From contig JAFQBA010000067.1 of assembly GCA_017416845.1 (NCBI GenBank), positions 53,454-117,453 of the forward strand: a DNA stretch of 64,000 bases, written 5' to 3'. The notes beneath the pieces were generated by a model. That model was given only the letters and a program-made list of their open reading frames with translations, had not been told where the DNA came from and made no database searches. The translations under genes were made by a program, and so were the position numbers. This DNA comes from Clostridia bacterium. GTDB lineage: Bacteria; Bacillota; Clostridia; UMGS1810. Of this stretch, positions 32,442 through 40,745 are shown in pieces; the stretch's first letter is position 1; each line of letters starts with the position of its first letter.

Positions 32442-34469
32442 TTATAACAATTCTTTAATTTCTCCGCTTTTTTCGTCCGGCGAAAATATTCCTATAAATC
32501 TGTTATCGCCATAAACCGTATCCCCTGTCCTATCTGTATAGAAAATGCATCCTGCTTCTTTTTCAATTTCTCTGAGGCAGTCGCTTTTCATAAAAGGCAT
32601 AAGATTAATTATTTTGTTTTCCTTTTTGGCTAAAACTATTTCTTTTTCGCTGTTTTCTTTAATCACTTTAATATTATCGGCAATTCTCACCGCCACGCCG
32701 GGAACTTCTCCGTCTTTACCGGTTTCGTAAATCTCAAATCCGGTAAAATCTTTTACGTTATTCAAACAGAAACAATTGCCGCAAAGGACGCCGGCACTGT
32801 AATTGTACATTACAGTTACGTCTTTCGGTATTTTTTGGCTTATTATATTTCTCATATTTTCATCAACCTGAAAACAATATGCAAAAATAATCAGCTTATA
32901 CTGCGAAAGCTCAAGACCTTCAAAGTCGGCAAGCCTGAAAACATCACACAAGGCACCTGTCATATTCGCCTCGCAGATAAAATCCTCCATAAATCCCCTT
33001 CTGAGACCTCTGCTTATCCTCATATGATTTATGCAATTTTCATCCACTATAATCAGAACATCACTTATGCTTTTGTGCTTCTTTTTCCGTATTCTTTCGT
33101 TTAATGCGGTTAAATGTGCAATTTCTTTCATTAATATGTCGCTGTCATACCAGCCACCGCCCAAATCCATCCACCAGAAGCCCGAATCGTGAGCAAGATT
33201 TTTGGAAAATTCACGTCTTAACACACATATTGTATCCTGAGCAGAGTCGGAAGCCCATGAGCTTTCCTCAACTTTTTCAGCCAAAAATGTTCTGACATCG
33301 GTTTCGTCTATCCACATTTTTTTCAGATTAATCGACTGAGCGGGACAAAGCTCTCCGCCGGGTTCACCGCCGCTGCAACGATAATAGGACTTGGGTGCTG
33401 CAAAGAAATCAACATAGGGCGAATTCAACAGTTGCTCTATGGCTAAATGTCCCGTATATGCCGAATTGTCAATATGCATGAAATATCCGTAGAAAATTCC
33501 CACAAGCTTATCTTTATTACATTCTTTCACAATCTTTGCAAAATGCTCCGTTGCAGCTGCATTTGTTTCGGATACAAAAATATCATAGTCAATGCACACC
33601 TGATTGCCGGCGTCGGCACGCATCAGTTTTTCAAGAGTTTGCACACTTCCCGCTCTTTTGTCAGGCGATGGGATAAATAAGTCATCCTCTCTTTGTCCCC
33701 ATGCTTTTGCCAAAGCATTTTTGCTTCCATATTTATTTATGCCCCATTTTATGAAACTTTTTCGATTGTTAATTCCGTAGTCACCATATTTATTTGAAAT
33801 TCTTCCCCACACAACCGTTTCTCCGCTTGTGCCGTAGCCAATGTGATAACCTAAAATTCTGTCGGCATATTTGCTGTTTTCGATTCGCTCTATGACCTTC
33901 TTCAAAGCAACACCGGCATCAAGAAGCCATTTTTCGCTTGAAAAACTCTGCCTTGCAATGACTCCGCCAACGTTGGGACGCGTATCTTTAAAACCACCTT
34001 TGCCCGAGCTTGCATAATATCCGGTTTCCGAATCGTAACCGATATAGTCGTGCTTCAGAGTTCCCACAACTTTTCTGATTTCTTCTGCTTCTCCCGGTCC
34101 GCCGTAATATACAAACACATCTTCCGGGTTTTCATAACACCAATCGATGGGGACATTTAGTTTAATTCTGGGAATATAGAAAATGTCGGGATTGTTGCAA
34201 AATACAGCATCCAAAACTCTGTCTGTGAGTGAATAATCGTATTCATCTACTCCCACCCAACCCGAGTGAAGTATGGACGAATGGATTTTGACCCCTGCTT
34301 TTGTAAAAGCTCTGTGAGTTTTTGCAAACTTTTCTAAATCTTCGTCAAAGCAAAGGGGTCTGCCATCTGCATTTTTGAGCGGTGGGTCATAGCAAAATCC
34401 AAGCCTTGACCAAAAAACCGGATTGTTTTTAAGAAATTCTTTTGCTGAATTTATATCCACACTTACCAC
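32442..34469 (-). CDS. GH42-like glycosidase, family uncertain
   Basis: Protein of 675 residues without signal peptide. The N-terminal two thirds look like a GH-A TIM barrel: HSSILHSGWVGVDEYDYSLT at an early strand, YIPRIKLNVPIDW, then GYHIGYGTSGETVVWG, where the Glu sits like the acid/base of GH42 enzymes, and later KMWIDETDVRTFL, whose Glu is a candidate nucleophile. The last third (from about 450) resembles the trimerisation-type Rossmann-like domain (DVLIIVDENCINHM, QYKLIIFAYCFQVDE). Substrate unknown. It overlaps the upstream Fe-S protein gene by 7 bases, so it is co-translated with two redox proteins, an unusual association. Confidence 0.65.
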   Translation of the reverse strand: MVSVDINSAKEFLKNNPVFWSRLGFCYDPPLKNADGRPLCFDEDLEKFAKTHRAFTKAGVKIHSSILHSGWVGVDEYDYSLTDRVLDAVFCNNPDIFYIPRIKLNVPIDWCYENPEDVFVYYGGPGEAEEIRKVVGTLKHDYIGYDSETGYYASSGKGGFKDTRPNVGGVIARQSFSSEKWLLDAGVALKKVIERIENSKYADRILGYHIGYGTSGETVVWGRISNKYGDYGINNRKSFIKWGINKYGSKNALAKAWGQREDDLFIPSPDKRAGSVQTLEKLMRADAGNQVCIDYDIFVSETNAAATEHFAKIVKECNKDKLVGIFYGYFMHIDNSAYTGHLAIEQLLNSPYVDFFAAPKSYYRCSGGEPGGELCPAQSINLKKMWIDETDVRTFLAEKVEESSWASDSAQDTICVLRREFSKNLAHDSGFWWMDLGGGWYDSDILMKEIAHLTALNERIRKKKHKSISDVLIIVDENCINHMRISRGLRRGFMEDFICEANMTGALCDVFRLADFEGLELSQYKLIIFAYCFQVDENMRNIISQKIPKDVTVMYNYSAGVLCGNCFCLNNVKDFTGFEIYETGKDGEVPGVAVRIADNIKVIKENSEKEIVLAKKENKIINLMPFMKSDCLREIEKEAGCIFYTDRTGDTVYGDNRFIGIFSPDEKSGEIKELL

Positions 34470-35584
34470 TCACTTTTCTTTTCATACTCATTTTCACGTA
34501 TTCCCGGATAATTCTTATCAAGATATTCTTCTCTGTATGGATTAACACCTTTTGACGGGTTTTCCGGATGAAGCGGCAAACTCCATCTTTCTTTTTTGAA
34601 ATAAGGATTCTGAAAAGTACGTTCTATTTTTCCTGTTCTTTCCATCACATCCATACACGAGCGTATACATCCTCTCGCACCGCAGATTGCAAAATATCCC
34701 GTATGTTCAATTATGTAGTTATAGTAATCCATAACAGCATGGGTTCCGGGTTTTCTTCCCCATTTACCGCCTGCCATTGAGTAGCACATTATATAGGCTT
34801 CTTCTTCCGTCATCTGTGAGTTTCTCACATCAAATGCCATATTGGGAAATTCTTTTTTAAGGAAAGGAGAACATTCGTTGTTCATACCGTGATGAGAGAG
34901 TGTGCATCTTCCCATTTGTACATCACCGAACCATATTTGCTTTTCGCCGAAATCAACATACACCCTTGCATTTTCATCCTTGGGATCGGGAATTGCACCA
35001 CCGGGGCACCCTCTGCTGCATGCTCCGCAATGAAGGCATAGGGTTCCTGTATCCATAATGGGATCGGGTTCCAACTCGCAATCTGTAAAAATTAATCCGA
35101 GACGGACTCCGGGGCCATATTTTTTTGTAAGGAAAACTTTTGACCATCCTATCTCACCGAGACCGCATCCTGCAGCTATCACACGAATACTGCACACCAC
35201 ATCCGGCGGCAACTTTCCTTCTGCCACAGGTTTTTTTGTTGTTCCGTTTCCTTCCGGTACGGCAGGATAGTGTGCCACCGCTTCATATCCGCAATCTTCA
35301 ATAAAACATGAAAGCTGATAAGTCTTAACAGGTCTGAAGAAAGCATTCAGCTTGTTGTAGGTGTAAAATGTGTAGTTGTGCCAATGTGTTCCCTCTTCAA
35401 TACCTCTGTTTGCTCCCCTCGGAATGGGCATTGCAATGGCAATAACCGACTTGGCATTGGGAAAATATGAGATAGGGCTCATTAATTTAGGAGCATTTTT
35501 GAACCTTTCAATATTGCCGATTGCTATACAATCTATACCAAGTTCCTTTGCTTTATCCTTAATCATCTGAGATGTCAGTTTCAT
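34463..35584 (-). CDS. QueG/reductive-dehalogenase-like Fe-S protein (1)
   Basis: Protein of 373 residues from ATG 35584 with the architecture of epoxyqueuosine reductase and the RdhA catalytic subunit. The N-terminal alpha/beta region reads MIKDKAKELGIDCIAIGNIE and ends with VIAAGCGLGEIGWSKVFLT. A ferredoxin motif CLHCGACSRGCPGGAI follows; a second set of Cys (CGARGCIRSC) lies near the C-terminus. I see no clear corrinoid-binding signature, and no HEAT-repeat tail as in QueG. The larger frame starts at 35632 inside the preceding gene, but GAGAGG before ATG 35584 marks the real start. Function unknown; a reductive reaction on a sugar-derived or methylated compound is a guess. Confidence 0.7.
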   Translation of the reverse strand: MKLTSQMIKDKAKELGIDCIAIGNIERFKNAPKLMSPISYFPNAKSVIAIAMPIPRGANRGIEEGTHWHNYTFYTYNKLNAFFRPVKTYQLSCFIEDCGYEAVAHYPAVPEGNGTTKKPVAEGKLPPDVVCSIRVIAAGCGLGEIGWSKVFLTKKYGPGVRLGLIFTDCELEPDPIMDTGTLCLHCGACSRGCPGGAIPDPKDENARVYVDFGEKQIWFGDVQMGRCTLSHHGMNNECSPFLKKEFPNMAFDVRNSQMTEEEAYIMCYSMAGGKWGRKPGTHAVMDYYNYIIEHTGYFAICGARGCIRSCMDVMERTGKIERTFQNPYFKKERWSLPLHPENPSKGVNPYREEYLDKNYPGIRENEYEKKSEW

Positions 35585-35585
35585 T

Positions 35586-36503
35586 TTAATGACCTCTCTT
35601 TCCGCTTTTGGAAAATGACCCTCCCAAGACATTTGCCTGTTCGTCGGAACGGTCTATGCTTATGCTGTTATTTCCAATACTCCAGGGAGCACTATATCTG
35701 AATTTATTTTCAAAAACATTTGTAAGTGCATTTCTCTCTTCCAAGCCGCACATACATGTTCTGTTGCACAAAGCAGCAATTCTGTCGGGTTTTGAATTCG
35801 GCGAAAATCTGTTTACTACAGCACCGTTTTCACAATTTTTGCACTTACTGTAATCAATTTTGCCAACAACAAATTTCTTTCCGCATATTTCAATTTCGTC
35901 ATACTCATCTTTGCTTACAGCTCCCAAAGGACAGCTATCGGCACAAGCTCTGCAGCCATTGCATACATCATCTTCCAAAAGTGGTGTGCTTTCAATTTCT
36001 GCATCTGTTAAAATCATATGAAAACGTTGTCTTGAGCCAAATTCTTTCGAAAAGGCTATGCCGTTATATGAAATGCCGCAAAGACCGCAGGCAACGGCAG
36101 CATAATCAAAATCGGGATAAACATTGGGTGCAGGTTTTCCCTCCTGAACAGGCACACCGGAAGGTTCAATATCTGACGGATTTGGGAAAATGGGCACAGC
36201 TTCCCAACCGCGGCTCTCTATAAAATTTGTTAAATTGTAGGCAGAAAGAGCTAAAAACTCATCTTCAAGCCAGTTTTTACCAAACAACTGATAATCACCG
36301 AAATTTGTTCCTTCTTCAACTCCGCGCAGACTTCCTCTGCAAATCCTTTTTCCTATTAAAATAACGGTTTTCGCTTCAGGGAAAATGGAAAATGGATTAT
36401 GATTGTCATCAACCTCGTCAAAACGTGTTCTGTCTGCAAATCCGATCAAATCTATTCCGTCGTTTTTTGCAAAGTTCACTATTTCTTTCTTAAAATTATC
36501 CAT
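35586..36503 (-). CDS. QueG/reductive-dehalogenase-like Fe-S protein (2)
   Basis: Paralogue of the next gene, 305 residues. It begins FKKEIVNFAKNDGIDLIGFA and keeps the family landmarks VILIGKRICRGSLRGVEEGT, YAAVACGLCGISYNGIAFS, the ferredoxin motif CNGCRACADSCPLGAV, and a second cysteine group (CKNCENG and CNRTCMCGLEE). It lacks an evident corrinoid site. GGAGTGT precedes the ATG, and a 17-base-spaced promoter lies immediately upstream. It is first in a three-gene operon with the GH42-like protein and is divergent from an AraC regulator. The two paralogues may form a heterodimer (inference). Confidence 0.7.
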   Translation of the reverse strand: MDNFKKEIVNFAKNDGIDLIGFADRTRFDEVDDNHNPFSIFPEAKTVILIGKRICRGSLRGVEEGTNFGDYQLFGKNWLEDEFLALSAYNLTNFIESRGWEAVPIFPNPSDIEPSGVPVQEGKPAPNVYPDFDYAAVACGLCGISYNGIAFSKEFGSRQRFHMILTDAEIESTPLLEDDVCNGCRACADSCPLGAVSKDEYDEIEICGKKFVVGKIDYSKCKNCENGAVVNRFSPNSKPDRIAALCNRTCMCGLEERNALTNVFENKFRYSAPWSIGNNSISIDRSDEQANVLGGSFSKSGKRGH

Positions 36504-36528
36504 TGATTAACACACTCCTTTTAGAAAA

Positions 36529-36621
36529 ATTATATATAACCGCAATCTGAAAGTCAATAATAAAAAACGACGCAAATTTAGATTTTCGCCACTTGAATTT
36601 CTGCGAAAAATATGATAAAAT
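36529..36621. promoter_or_regulatory. Divergent promoters and operator between Fe-S operon and araC gene
   Basis: Minus strand: TTGACT (36552-36557), 17 bases, TATAAT (36529-36534). Plus strand: TTGAAT (36593-36598), 17 bases, TAAAAT (36616-36621). An inverted repeat TTTTCGC (36583-36589)/GCGAAAA (36603-36609) covers the plus-strand -35 box, consistent with autoregulation. Confidence 0.75.
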
Positions 36622-36643
36622 ACGAATTACACGGAGGTGCAAC

Positions 36644-37411
36644 ATGAACAATAATATAAAATCGCCAATTATATCATTGAATGTATATGACATAAAATCT
36701 CAAAAAGAAAAAACACACCGGGTTGAGGGGCGACCCTTTTGCTCCCTTTCATACAGAAAACACGGCACGGTAAAGCTCTGTGCGGACGGCAAAACCCTGA
36801 TATCCAAATCGGGTTGTATAACCTTTATCCCCAAAGGACAAAACTATTCCACCGAAATTGTTGAAGACACTCATATGATTGCAATACATTTTAATGCATT
36901 GGACGAAAAAAAGTTTGACAAACCTTTTGTTATTGAAAATATAAATACCGGAATTTATGAATTGTTTGATTCTGTTTTAAAAAACTATTCAACTGAAAAT
37001 GATAATAATTTTGAAAGCTTTTCGTATTTTTATAAAATATTGGCAGTAATAGAAAAGCACTTTATAAGAAAACAAGAAGGTAAAATCAATCCCGTTATTG
37101 CAAAAGCAAAATCTTTGATAGATAAAAATTTTTCAGACCCCGATTTTAACATCGATTCCCTTGTATTGAGTCTGCCGATCAGTGCATCTCACTTACGAAG
37201 TGGATTTAACAAAACCTACTCAATCAGCCCTATCAAGTATTTAAAAAATGTACGTCTGCAAAATGCCATATCGCTTCTCGCTTCGGATTATTATACAATT
37301 GAAGAGGTGTCACATAAAAGCGGATTTGGCAGTACAAGCTATTTTATTCAATCCTTCAGCAAAAGCACGGGATACTCACCGCAAAAATACAGGGAAAAGT
37401 TTTTGAGGTAG
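36644..37411 (+). CDS. AraC family regulator (2)
   Basis: Transcription factor of 255 residues. The N-terminal sensor region (about 1-100) is a compact cupin-like domain (GCITFIPKGQNYSTEI). The C-terminal DNA-binding part contains FNIDSLVLSLPISASHLRSG and TIEEVSHKSGFGSTSYFIQS with SKSTGYSPQKYREKF, the second HTH and AraC signature. The ATG at 36644 is preceded by GGAGGTG; a longer in-frame reading from 36593 would start in the promoter. It is divergent from the Fe-S/GH42-like operon and likely controls it. Confidence 0.88.
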   Translation: MNNNIKSPIISLNVYDIKSQKEKTHRVEGRPFCSLSYRKHGTVKLCADGKTLISKSGCITFIPKGQNYSTEIVEDTHMIAIHFNALDEKKFDKPFVIENINTGIYELFDSVLKNYSTENDNNFESFSYFYKILAVIEKHFIRKQEGKINPVIAKAKSLIDKNFSDPDFNIDSLVLSLPISASHLRSGFNKTYSISPIKYLKNVRLQNAISLLASDYYTIEEVSHKSGFGSTSYFIQSFSKSTGYSPQKYREKFLR

Positions 37412-37506
37412 CAAAAGTATAGTTTAAGAGTTACTATTACAAATAAACCATGCTTCACGTTACAAAGAATTAATAACAATTATATTGTGGTAACTAAAAA
37501 ATATAA

Positions 37507-37639
37507 CTATACTCTGTTTTTTATTGTTCTTCTGTATTCCCCCGGCGGCATGCCGGCATATTTTTTGTAAAATGAGCTAAAATGGTACTCGCTTGTAAAA
37601 TTCATTCTTTCGCTTATTTCTTTAAGTGAAAAATCGTAA
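37507..37639 (-). pseudogene. C-terminal fragment of an AraC regulator
   Basis: The minus strand reads FSLKEISERMNFTSEYHFSS followed by FYKKYAGMPPGEYRRTIKN and a TAG at 37507. This is the second helix-turn-helix plus signature of an AraC protein with everything before it missing. It faces the intact regulator upstream tail to tail. The sequence around it (37412-37506 and 37640-37757) has no gene. Confidence 0.7.
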
Positions 37640-37757
37640 CATTAACAACCTTTAATGATAACTTGCAAGAAAATATATTTATTACATTACACCTTATTCT
37701 ATATTTTTCCGAGTCTAAAAAAGATAAAACTTTTCCTGACAGTATTAAAAATCCCAT

Positions 37758-37820
37758 AATATACACTCAAATTAACAGAATGCAAAAAGAGAAAATCACA
37801 GCAAAATCAAAAAATAACAT
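37758..37820 (-). repeat. Copy C of the intergenic repeat, diverged
   Basis: 37781-37820 is a diverged version of the 41-bp block. Downstream on the minus strand lie TTTGCA (37781-37786) and TATATT (37758-37763), again 17 bases apart, here leading toward the AraC remnant. Confidence 0.6.
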
Positions 37821-37848
37821 GTATAATAACAAGTCATGAATAAACCAC

Positions 37849-37887
37849 CACCCTCAAAGAAAACAAAATTCCTTGAGGGTGTTTTTT
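37849..37887 (+). terminator. Terminator hairpin
   Basis: Arms CACCCTCAA (37849-37857) and TTGAGGGTG (37873-37881) followed by TTTTTT on the plus strand. It may end transcripts from the plus-strand AraC gene more than 400 bases upstream. No gene is seen from 37888 to 37971. Confidence 0.65.
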
Positions 37888-37971
37888 ATTGTTCTTTTTA
37901 AGGTATAGCACAAGATAAATCGTTAAGCAAGCAAACATCTACTAACAGATTATACACAGTTGTCCGTATTA

Positions 37972-38610
37972 TTATTTAATAAGACCCAGATTAACCTGTG
38001 AAACAAGGGCACTGTCTTCATCACCGGTAAAGTAAACGGTAAAGCTGCCGGTGTAATCGCTGTCAGATACAGCTACCTCCCATTCAAGATAGTCACCACC
38101 ATCATACATCGGTTCGCCAAACGTTGTCAAAATGTCACTCTTTGCCATACCGAATGTAACACCAAAAATGGAAACGCCTTGATCAGCGGGTTCATCTGAA
38201 TAAGTAGTCATAGTAATGCCTTCTGCCTGAGCATCGGCTATGTTGATTGCATCGTCCCCGGCGTTATAGTATGCCGGGATAATCAGATACTCTTCTTCTT
38301 CGTCCAAATACAGGTTTGCTGAGAAAAAGTCTCCGGAAGCCAATTCAACTTCTTTTACAGATTCATCCACAGGCACTCCTGCAGATTCCAAATCCCCAAG
38401 GATATATGGCATGGGAACCGATGTATTGTTAACTTCTATTGCGGCGTTAGCGATGCCAACCGTCAAAACGCCTTCCACAGCAGCCTTAATCTCTTCCTGT
38501 TTATCCTGCGCTGCAGAATCTTTTCCTGATTTTTTATTTGCATCACCACTGCATGCCGCAAGTGACAAAACCATCAAAAGTGCTAAAATAATTGACAAAA
38601 ACTTTTTCAT
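37972..38610 (-). CDS. Hypothetical lipoprotein
   Basis: Exported protein of 212 residues. The N-terminus KKFLSIILALLMVLSLAACS carries a lipobox (LSLAAC), so residue 20 should be lipidated and the protein held on the outer face of the membrane. A Lys/Ser/Asp-rich linker follows. The rest is acidic and mainly beta, with two half-repeats: one begins VPMPYILGDLESAGVPVDES and the other DQGVSIFGVTFGMAKSDILT with TTFGEPMYDGGDYLEWEV. The latter resembles the small BLIP/SmpA-like folds that read 'fGMtksdvlktfGeP'. Role unknown. AGGAGG precedes the ATG. Its own promoter lies about 250 bases upstream, leaving a long structured leader. Confidence 0.75.
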   Translation of the reverse strand: MKKFLSIILALLMVLSLAACSGDANKKSGKDSAAQDKQEEIKAAVEGVLTVGIANAAIEVNNTSVPMPYILGDLESAGVPVDESVKEVELASGDFFSANLYLDEEEEYLIIPAYYNAGDDAINIADAQAEGITMTTYSDEPADQGVSIFGVTFGMAKSDILTTFGEPMYDGGDYLEWEVAVSDSDYTGSFTVYFTGDEDSALVSQVNLGLIK

Positions 38611-38887
38611 AATATAAAATCCTCCTTAAATAACTTTGATTTATTCTTGCGCTATCTGTTGCTCCGAAAAATTTTTCACATCCGTCAATCAAAATAGTAT
38701 CCAAATGACTCTTCTCCCCGATAAAAAACACTTCAATACATAATTCGGATGAATTGAAGTGATAAAAATTATATTAAGCAAAGTCATCCGATGACATATA
38801 ACTCCTGAGAAGTCAAATTTGTACCATCGGAACCACTCCTCTCGCATATTATATATTAATTGTAATACAAAAAAAGCTTATTGTCAA
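38611..38887 (-). promoter_or_regulatory. Promoter and long leader of the lipoprotein gene
   Basis: TTGACA (38882-38887), 17 bases, TACAAT (38859-38864) on the minus strand place the start site near 38852, about 240 bases before the ATG. The leader can pair TCCGATG with CATCGGA (about 7 bp) around an inner ACTTC/GGAGT stem. No known riboswitch class was recognised. Confidence 0.55.
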
Positions 38888-38890
38888 GTA

Positions 38891-38932
38891 AAGCCTTAAC
38901 ATCCAACACTAAAGTGACAGTTGTTAAGGCTT
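38891..38932 (-). terminator. Terminator of the rimP-ribF operon
   Basis: Arms AAGCCTTAAC (38923-38932, minus strand) and GTTAAGGCTT (38891-38900) around a 22-base loop containing a smaller CACT/AGTG stem. It overlaps the ribF stop codon. The following T run is short. Confidence 0.6.
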
Positions 38933-39851
38933 ATATCATATATTCTTTATATTGCTCTTTTTTTGAAAAAGCATATCCTTTGTCTTGTTCAACTTGATTT
39001 TTAAGTTCATCAAGTGATGAAAACTTCACTTCACCACGGATTTTTTCAAGAAAATGCACGGTGATGTTTTTACCATATATATCATTTGAAAAATCAAAAA
39101 CAAAGGTTTCTACAGTTACTGCATTGTCATCTGCAACAGTTGGATTGTTTCCTATGTTGGTGACAGAAAGATATCTTTTTTTGTCAATCTCCGTCACGGT
39201 TACATACACCCCTGCAGGAAGAAGCACGAGTTCTTTTGGCGGAATGATGTTTGCCGTTGGAAAATCCAACGTACTTCCAAGGTGTCTGCCATGGGTAACT
39301 TTTCCGCTGACAGAGTAAAATCTGCCGAGAAAATCTTTTATCTTTTTAACCTCACCGCCTGTTACAAGCTCACGAATCAGCGTGCTGCTGACAGGCAGGG
39401 TTTTGCCGTCTGCCTTAACTGTTACCTCGGGGATTATGATACACTCAATTCCATATTCAGAGCAAAGCTGTGAAAGTTCTTCTGCGCCTGCACTTCTGCC
39501 CTTTGCAAAGCGAAAATTGTAGCCTGCGACAACATGGGAACAGTTGAACCTTTTGCAAAGAAATTCCGACACAAATTCCCTTGCCGACATATTCATAAAC
39601 TCCGGGGTGAGCTCTTGTCTGTGAAGCATATCCACCCCTATGTCTCGGGCAATTGACTGAATTTGACCTTCATCTGCAAGAGACTGTCTTGCAAAGCCTA
39701 TGAAACACACCATGGAAAGTGCCTTGTTTTCTTTGGCGGTTTTCACCGCTGTCTCCAGGAGTTTGACATGGCCAATGTGCATTCCGTCAAATTTGCCGAG
39801 GGCAACCACCGTTTTTTTATCATTCATATTATCTGTCATAGGTCTGATCAC
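38931..39851 (-). CDS. ribF: Bifunctional riboflavin kinase/FAD synthetase
   Basis: Converts riboflavin to FMN and FMN to FAD. The N-terminal FAD synthetase domain (about 10-180) has VVALGKFDGMHIGHVKLLETA, the nucleotidyltransferase GxFDGxHxGH motif, and SSTLIRELVTGGEV. The C-terminal kinase domain (about 180-306) shows VTHGRHLGSTLDFPTANI and SVTNIGNNPTV. The length of about 306 is normal. The first in-frame start is GTG at 39851; ATG 39839 and 39827 are alternatives, and no start has a convincing ribosome site. It is the last gene of the nusA operon, after truB. Confidence 0.93.
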   Translation of the reverse strand: MIRPMTDNMNDKKTVVALGKFDGMHIGHVKLLETAVKTAKENKALSMVCFIGFARQSLADEGQIQSIARDIGVDMLHRQELTPEFMNMSAREFVSEFLCKRFNCSHVVAGYNFRFAKGRSAGAEELSQLCSEYGIECIIIPEVTVKADGKTLPVSSTLIRELVTGGEVKKIKDFLGRFYSVSGKVTHGRHLGSTLDFPTANIIPPKELVLLPAGVYVTVTEIDKKRYLSVTNIGNNPTVADDNAVTVETFVFDFSNDIYGKNITVHFLEKIRGEVKFSSLDELKNQVEQDKGYAFSKKEQYKEYMI

Positions 39852-39853
39852 TC

Positions 39854-40744
39854 TTAATAAAAAGCTTTTTCAAGCTTGATTAAATTTTTATCGCCGTCTC
39901 CACTTTCAATGACTTTTGAAATGCAAAGGAAAACGCCTTCTGCATCGTATGTGCAATACAACCCGGGTTCTGCATTTATGAAACCTATAGCTCCGTTGCA
40001 CACTCGCTTTTTTACGGAATCGGAAATTGTGAGCTTTGGATAATCAAAAACCGAGTCCACGGGTGCAAGAAGTGAAAGATGTTCATTTTTTTCGGCAAGA
40101 GATTTCAGTTCGTCGAGAGTGTGAGCATTTTCCAGAGAGAAAATCGACGACTTGGTACGTCTCAGTTCACTCATGGCGGCACCGCAACCGAGCTTTTGCC
40201 CTATGTCGTGACAAAGAGTGCGGATGTAGGTCCCTTTTGAGCAGGAAACTCTGACGGAAAACTCCACTCCGTCAAAATTTGAAACCTCGGCTTCATATAT
40301 GGTTATTTTTCGTGGCTTGCGTTCCACTTCAATTCCCTTTCGGGCAAGGTCACAAAGCTTTTGACCGCCTACTTTAAGTGCAGAATACATGGGCGGAATC
40401 TGTTCGATTTCGCCAATGAACTCTGAAACCGCGCTCAAAAGTTCTTCCTCGTTCACATTAACCTCGGATGTTTCAAGCACCGTACCCGACATATCCTGAG
40501 TGTCGGTAACAACGCCAAGACGAACTCTTGCCACATATTCCTTGTCGGAAAATGTGAGCATGTCACAAACCTTGGTTGCTTTGCCCAAACAAACGGGAAG
40601 CACCCCGGTTGCATCGGGGTCAAGAGTGCCCGTGTGACCAACCTTTCGGGTGCCATATATTTTTCTTATTACATTTACCACATCGTGAGAAGTAAAGCCT
40701 TGGGGCTTATCTACAATTATTATTCCGTTAATATTATTATCCAC
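39854..40744 (-). CDS. truB: tRNA pseudouridine-55 synthase
   Basis: Makes pseudouridine 55 in the T-loop of tRNAs. About 296 residues. Motifs: GIIIVDKPQGFTSHDVVNVI, KVGHTGTLDPDATGVLPVCL with the catalytic Asp, and YSALKVGGQKLCDLARKGIE, plus SCSKGTYIRTLCHDIG; a short PUA-like tail follows. A GTG at 40744, directly after the nrnA stop, has AAAGAG 10 bases before it. A longer frame from ATG 40768 would overlap nrnA by 23 bases and adds residues not typical of the family. Sits in the usual rbfA-nrnA-truB-ribF order. Confidence 0.93.
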   Translation of the reverse strand: MDNNINGIIIVDKPQGFTSHDVVNVIRKIYGTRKVGHTGTLDPDATGVLPVCLGKATKVCDMLTFSDKEYVARVRLGVVTDTQDMSGTVLETSEVNVNEEELLSAVSEFIGEIEQIPPMYSALKVGGQKLCDLARKGIEVERKPRKITIYEAEVSNFDGVEFSVRVSCSKGTYIRTLCHDIGQKLGCGAAMSELRRTKSSIFSLENAHTLDELKSLAEKNEHLSLLAPVDSVFDYPKLTISDSVKKRVCNGAIGFINAEPGLYCTYDAEGVFLCISKVIESGDGDKNLIKLEKAFY

Positions 40745-40745
40745 T

